Below, one piece after another: positions 60,075 through 64,000 of a stretch of DNA of 64,000 nt (within the stretch, counting starts at the first letter, position 1; each line of letters opens with the position of its first letter). Made by a program: the position numbers and the translations under genes. The notes under the pieces were generated by a model. It saw only the letters and a list, made by a program, of their open reading frames with translations, ran no database searches and was not told the origin of the DNA. Source of the DNA: Terriglobia bacterium (GTDB lineage: Bacteria; Acidobacteriota; Terriglobia; Terriglobales; Acidobacteriaceae); NCBI GenBank assembly GCA_020073465.1, contig JAIQFC010000008.1, forward strand, positions 62,001 to 126,000. Direction: 5' to 3'.

Positions 60075-62282
60075 ATGCCACAATCCACCGCACAATCCGC
60101 AGCGGGCCCGCTTGGCACGGCTATCGACCACTACTTCCAAGTATCTCTCTATCTTCTTGTGTTGACAGGTTTTGGGACACTGGCCAGCACGGGCGGATTG
60201 GATCTGCCCACAGTCGTAGTGGCGGGTGTTGCCTTGGCTGTGCGGGGCTACCTGCTGGCGAAACGCACGAGCGTCGTGATCTCGGAGCGTTGGACGACTC
60301 CGCTCACCGTCGTCTACTTCATCTTCTTCGCGGTCGACTACCTGCTGCTGTCGCGGAGCTTCCTGACGGCGACCGTGCATCTGTCGCTGTTTGCCGTGGT
60401 GGTGCGGATGTTCTCGTTGCGGCGGGAACGTGACCACGTGATGCTGGCGATCCTGGCATTTCTGATGGTGCTGGCTTCGGCGGTGCTGACCGTGGACAGC
60501 GTGTTCCTGCTTTTCTTTGCCGTCTTCATGCTGATGGCGGTGGCCACATTCGTACTGATGGAGATGAGGCGATCGGGACAGGCGGCGACCATACCCGCGC
60601 GGCATTCCAATGATCCGCAGGAGCACCGGCATCTGGCTTTTTCACTGGCCAGAGTTGCTCCGGCACTGATGTTGATGATCCTGACCGGGGCGGCGGCCGT
60701 GTTCTTTGTGCTGCCGAGAATGTCGGCGGGATATCTGGGGGCCTATTCGTTTGGGACTGACTTTTCGACAGGCTTCAGCGATCGTGTCCAGTTGGGCCAG
60801 ATTGGGCAAATCCAGCAGTCGAATGCGGTGGTGATGCACGTCCAGATCGACGGCGATAATTTGGGCCGTTACGACTTACGCTGGCGCGGAGTGGCGTTGT
60901 CGAATTTTGATGGAAGGAACTGGTGGAATCCTCACGAGCAGTTCCTCCTGCAGCGGCAAGGGGATGGGAGCTTCGGTGTACCTTCGTTTGGAACTTGGCG
61001 CCCCTCCGCAAATGGCGGGCAGAGCGTACTTGGAGGCTGGGCACCGCAGAAAGTCATTCGCTACCGCGTGCTGATGGAGCCGATCGGCACGAATGTATTC
61101 TTTCTCGCGCCCTGGGCACGCAGGGTACGCGGAGACTTTCAGAAAGTATCGGTAGACCCCGGCGCTGCCGTGTACGACCTGGACAGCCAGCGGGCGATCA
61201 GCCGTTACGAAGCGGAGTCAGACGTATCGTCGCCGCCGGCGGAGGGCTTGCGTACGGCAGGGCGAGACTATCCTCCACAGGTCGTCCCCAGGTACCTGCA
61301 ACTGCCCAGGCTCGACCCACGGGTTCTGCTGCTGGCGGAGCAAATCACCGACTCAGCCTCCAATAACTTCGACCGGGCGGCGGCGCTGGAAAGGTATCTG
61401 AAAACACACTACGGCTACACGCTGCAGATGTCGCGGACCCCGGTGCGCGATCCCATTGCCGACTTTCTGTTTGTACGCAGGCAGGGACACTGCGAGTATT
61501 TCGCTTCGTCGATGGCGGTGATGCTGCGGCTGCTGGGAATTCCGTCGCGAGTGGTGAACGGATTCCGCAGCGACGAGTTCAACGATCTATCGGGAAACTA
61601 TGTGGTCCGAGCAAAGGATGCACATTCCTGGGTTGAGGCCTATTTTCCCGGCTATGGCTGGCAGACGTTCGATCCGACTCCGGCAGGTCAGGCGGGAGTG
61701 CCACAGGGATGGAGCCGGGTGGCTCTCTACCTCGATGCAGCGTCGTCGTTCTGGCGGGAGTGGATCATCAGCTACGACGCCTCGCATCAGTATGTGCTGA
61801 GTCAGACAGCGATCAGTGGGACTCGGGGGATATGGGAGCGAGGGCGGGCTTGGGCTCGTGATCGATATGAGGCCATGCTCGGTTGGGCGCGGCGGAGCCG
61901 GGAACGCGTGTCGCAGTCACCCGGGAAATGGAGCAGCACGGGCCTGCTGGTCGCGCTTTTGCTGCTGGTATTGGGTAATGCGAAGCCGATCATGCGCCTG
62001 CTTCGCGAACGGCGCCTGCAGGCGCATCCGGAGCGTTCCCCCGAACAGGCCGCTTCGATGTGGTACGAGCGGATGACGCGGTCGCTGGCGCGGCGAGGCG
62101 TACAGAAGCCAACCGCTCAAACACCGCGGGAGTTTGTGCAGAAGATCGACGACGAAACGCTGAGGATACGGGTCGCGCTATTCACGGATGCCTACGAATC
62201 CGCACGCTTTGGAAACTCTCCGCAGGACGCACAAAGGTTGCCGGAGTTGTACCAGGAAGTGGAGTTGGCAATCAGGAACTAG
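60075..62282 (+). CDS. TgpA-type membrane transglutaminase-like protease
   Basis: 735 residues. N-terminal membrane domain (about six helices, residues 20-215; DUF3488). Transglutaminase core with Cys473 (RRQGHCEYFASSMAVMLRLLGIPSRVVNGF), His517 (AKDAHSWVEAYFPGYGW) and Asp533 (TFDPTP). A C-terminal membrane helix (TGLLVALLLLVLGNAKPIMRLL, about 635-656) is followed by a DUF4129-like soluble part. Family members are inner-membrane proteins with periplasmic catalysis, often paired with MoxR and DUF58 genes (absent here). ATG 60075 gives an N-terminus matching the family. Confidence 0.92.
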   Translation: MPQSTAQSAAGPLGTAIDHYFQVSLYLLVLTGFGTLASTGGLDLPTVVVAGVALAVRGYLLAKRTSVVISERWTTPLTVVYFIFFAVDYLLLSRSFLTATVHLSLFAVVVRMFSLRRERDHVMLAILAFLMVLASAVLTVDSVFLLFFAVFMLMAVATFVLMEMRRSGQAATIPARHSNDPQEHRHLAFSLARVAPALMLMILTGAAAVFFVLPRMSAGYLGAYSFGTDFSTGFSDRVQLGQIGQIQQSNAVVMHVQIDGDNLGRYDLRWRGVALSNFDGRNWWNPHEQFLLQRQGDGSFGVPSFGTWRPSANGGQSVLGGWAPQKVIRYRVLMEPIGTNVFFLAPWARRVRGDFQKVSVDPGAAVYDLDSQRAISRYEAESDVSSPPAEGLRTAGRDYPPQVVPRYLQLPRLDPRVLLLAEQITDSASNNFDRAAALERYLKTHYGYTLQMSRTPVRDPIADFLFVRRQGHCEYFASSMAVMLRLLGIPSRVVNGFRSDEFNDLSGNYVVRAKDAHSWVEAYFPGYGWQTFDPTPAGQAGVPQGWSRVALYLDAASSFWREWIISYDASHQYVLSQTAISGTRGIWERGRAWARDRYEAMLGWARRSRERVSQSPGKWSSTGLLVALLLLVLGNAKPIMRLLRERRLQAHPERSPEQAASMWYERMTRSLARRGVQKPTAQTPREFVQKIDDETLRIRVALFTDAYESARFGNSPQDAQRLPELYQEVELAIRN

Positions 62283-62372
62283 ACGCAGCCAAGAAGGCTC
62301 CCACACATGGGGCGGTTGAGGACTTCCGCAGAGAACGCGAAGACCTGGCCGGATCAGAGCCTGCAAACCAGA

Positions 62373-63008
62373 CTAGAAATGCCAGACCACACCTACGCCA
62401 ACAAAATAGTTGTGCTGCCGGGTCTTGCCGGTGTTGGCGAGAGGAAAGTCAGGATGTCCTGACCAGAAGTCACGACCCTCTCCACGAATACTGAAGCGGT
62501 GCCAGAACTTCACATCCAAGCCAACGCCACCCTGAATGACACCCGTCGTCGTATTCTTGCCGGGGTTCGCACCGGCATCAAAAATCAAGTTCTTATTCTG
62601 GCTGAAACGCCCAAACCCACCGCCAAAGCTTACCCAGGGAGAAACTGCGGTGGTTGGGAAAAGATTGACGCGAGCGGCCGGCGTAACAAAGATTTCCGAA
62701 TAGTCGATGGGAACAATGCCCAGGCCGGCATTCAGATCTTCGTCAGGGTTGTACACGGCCGGCACTTCGAGGGAAACGCCCCAAATTGCGGTTGTCCGCA
62801 AGTGGCGGGCATAGTTGACTCCGAAGCTCCAGCCTTTGCCCGAGCGAACGAAGGGATTGAAATAAGTGGCTCCCTGGATGCCCTGGTCGCTGATGACCGT
62901 TTTGCCGAACATGCCGGTCAATTCGTTCTTTTCGTCCTGGGCGGCCGCCGACGCAAGCAGAATCGTGAACACAGCGAGCACCGCAATGAACCATCGTTTC
63001 TCAGACAT
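62373..63008 (-). CDS. Outer-membrane beta-barrel protein
   Basis: 211 residues with a signal peptide (MSEKRWFIAVLAVFTILLASAAAQ). The mature protein shows an eight-strand OmpA-like/porin pattern: GATYFNPFVRSGKGWSFGVNYARHL ... VTPAARVNLFPTTAVSPWVSFGGGFGRFSQ ... GVGLDVKFWHRFSIRGEGRDFWSG, ending HNYFVGVGVVWHF, a terminal Phe typical of outer-membrane barrels. Function unknown. It lies convergent to the TgpA gene and divergent from rimO. Confidence 0.8.
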   Translation of the reverse strand: MSEKRWFIAVLAVFTILLASAAAQDEKNELTGMFGKTVISDQGIQGATYFNPFVRSGKGWSFGVNYARHLRTTAIWGVSLEVPAVYNPDEDLNAGLGIVPIDYSEIFVTPAARVNLFPTTAVSPWVSFGGGFGRFSQNKNLIFDAGANPGKNTTTGVIQGGVGLDVKFWHRFSIRGEGRDFWSGHPDFPLANTGKTRQHNYFVGVGVVWHF

Positions 63009-63180
63009 TTTCCCCCCTGAGAAGTAATTCCCAAGCAGTACGGCGGTAAGGACTAGCGTAGCACGACAGCAGCCATTTTGAATCCACAGATCCTATCTTT
63101 CATGGTGCCGGCGACCTGCAGGAGGTAGAGCCGCGATGCAAGGTCGCTACGGTTTCCGATGCTAAAATAGAAAGATTGTA

Positions 63181-64000
63181 TGCCCGTAAAGGACCTCACT
63201 AGTGCTGCGTCTGAGGAAAAAGCTTCAGGCGATCCGCAAATCTCGCGCCCTCAGAGAGTGGGCTTCGTCAGTCTGGGCTGCCCCAAGAACCTGGTCGATA
63301 GCGAGGTGATGATGGGGCTGCTCGCGCGGAGCGGCGCAGAATTAACGACGCGCGCCGAGGACGCGGATGTGATCGTGGTCAACACCTGCTCGTTCATCGA
63401 AAGCGCACAGCAGGAGTCCGTGAATGCCATCCTGGAAATGGCCGGGCACAAGACTGCCGGCCGGGCGAAGAAACTGGTGGTGGCTGGCTGCCTGGTGGAG
63501 CGGTTCCGCGACCAGATTCGGAAGAACATTCCCGAAGTCGACGCGGTAGTGGGAACCGGGGAACTGGAAAACATTCTGGCGGCGACGGGTGTGGCTCCTG
63601 CAGCCGGGCCGGGTAATTCTCCGTTCGTGGTGTTGCAGTCACGCCCGGAAGGCGATGCCCGGGCCGCACAGGGACGTTTCTCGCGCGAATCGTGGGATGG
63701 GGCGGTTGCCGATCTGCCCAACTATCTTTACGACGAATCCACACCGCGGGTTTTGGCAACGCCGCGGTACATGGCCTACATCAAGATTGCCGAGGGCTGC
63801 GATCATCCCTGCACGTTCTGCATCATCCCGCAGTTGCGGGGACAGTTCCGCTCGCGGCGGTTTGAATCGGTCGTGGCTGAAGCTGAGCGGCTGGCGCGCT
63901 CAGGAGTGCGCGAGATTACGCTGATCGGGCAGGATACGACGTGCTATGGCGAAGATTTTGGCCTTAAGGACGGGCTGGCTCTGCTGCTCGAGAAGCTGGC
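63181..64000 (+). CDS. rimO: Ribosomal protein S12 methylthiotransferase RimO (partial)
   Basis: Radical-SAM enzyme that methylthiolates Asp88 of ribosomal protein S12. From ATG 63181 it opens with VGFVSLGCPKNLVDSEVMMG, then NTCSFIESAQQESV and VVAGCLVERF, which carry the three cysteines of the auxiliary cluster. The radical-SAM motif follows as EGCDHPCTFCIIPQLRG (C-x3-C-x2-C). About 35 extra residues (SRPEGDARAAQGRFSRE) separate these domains before LPNYLYDESTPRVLATP. The gene continues beyond the window, so the C-terminal TRAM domain is not seen. Confidence 0.94.

Overview
The window is 64 kb of GC-rich chromosomal DNA from a free-living Gram-negative bacterium. The best guess is a member of the Acidobacteriota (Terriglobia or Koribacter-like). 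This is an inference from gene content: a DUF1844 gene behind ygfZ, an S8 protease ending in VVWG repeats, a MerR-type HTH-TOBE regulator, outer-membrane porins and RND pumps, and a dense population of short palindromic repeats. No rRNA, phage, plasmid, CRISPR array or complete insertion sequence was seen.

Layout. 0-8.5 kb: mostly minus-strand housekeeping and envelope genes (MgtC fragment, GT-C glycosyltransferase, PfkB kinase, MTA phosphorylase, secreted metallopeptidase, leuB-like dehydrogenase) plus a plus-strand retropepsin-PDZ protein. 8.9-14.8 kb: ygfZ, DUF1844, a PhnP-like hydrolase, a GIY-YIG nuclease framed by 50-bp inverted repeats, ribF and an MFS transporter. 15-21.4 kb: secreted hydrolase, TPR protein, lipoprotein, HAD phosphatase, lytic transglycosylase, flippase-like membrane protein. 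21.5-26.1 kb: divergent sigma-54 activator with PilZ domain and an HD-GYP/GAF/GGDEF c-di-GMP enzyme. 26.1-30.6 kb: peptide ABC importer (two permeases, binding protein, one ATPase). 31-33.6 kb: subtilisin-like exoprotease and a membrane protein paralogous to the sensor part of the c-di-GMP enzyme. 34-38.2 kb: L-arabinose-type operon (AraD epimerase, Na+/sugar symporter, small membrane protein, isomerase). 38.4-40 kb: tRNA-Arg(CCT), then a TOBE regulator divergent from an outer-membrane protein. 40-56 kb: two complete tripartite RND efflux operons with a porin and an ECF sigma factor between them. 56-64 kb: small secreted proteins, fabH, STAS-like protein, DinB-like protein, the SRP RNA, a TgpA-type transglutaminase, an outer-membrane protein and the start of rimO.

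The most unusual theme is the repeats. At least five unrelated palindromic families are present. Several copies lie in frame inside protein-coding genes (glycosyltransferase twice, MFS transporter, peptide-binding protein, metallopeptidase, lytic transglycosylase). For three families, pairs of copies differ by base changes on both sides of a stem that preserve pairing, which points to selection on or copying of hairpin DNA/RNA. One family occurs as two nearly identical 50-bp copies in inverted orientation on either side of the GIY-YIG nuclease gene, and one arm encodes the nuclease C-terminus. The same core recurs about a dozen times and also sits inside roughly 140-bp MITE-like units. A nuclease-plus-palindrome unit comparable in logic to REP/RAYT is the best candidate for an undescribed system here.

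All functions are read from sequence patterns without database searches. Start codons are chosen from ribosome-binding sites, overlaps and signal peptides.
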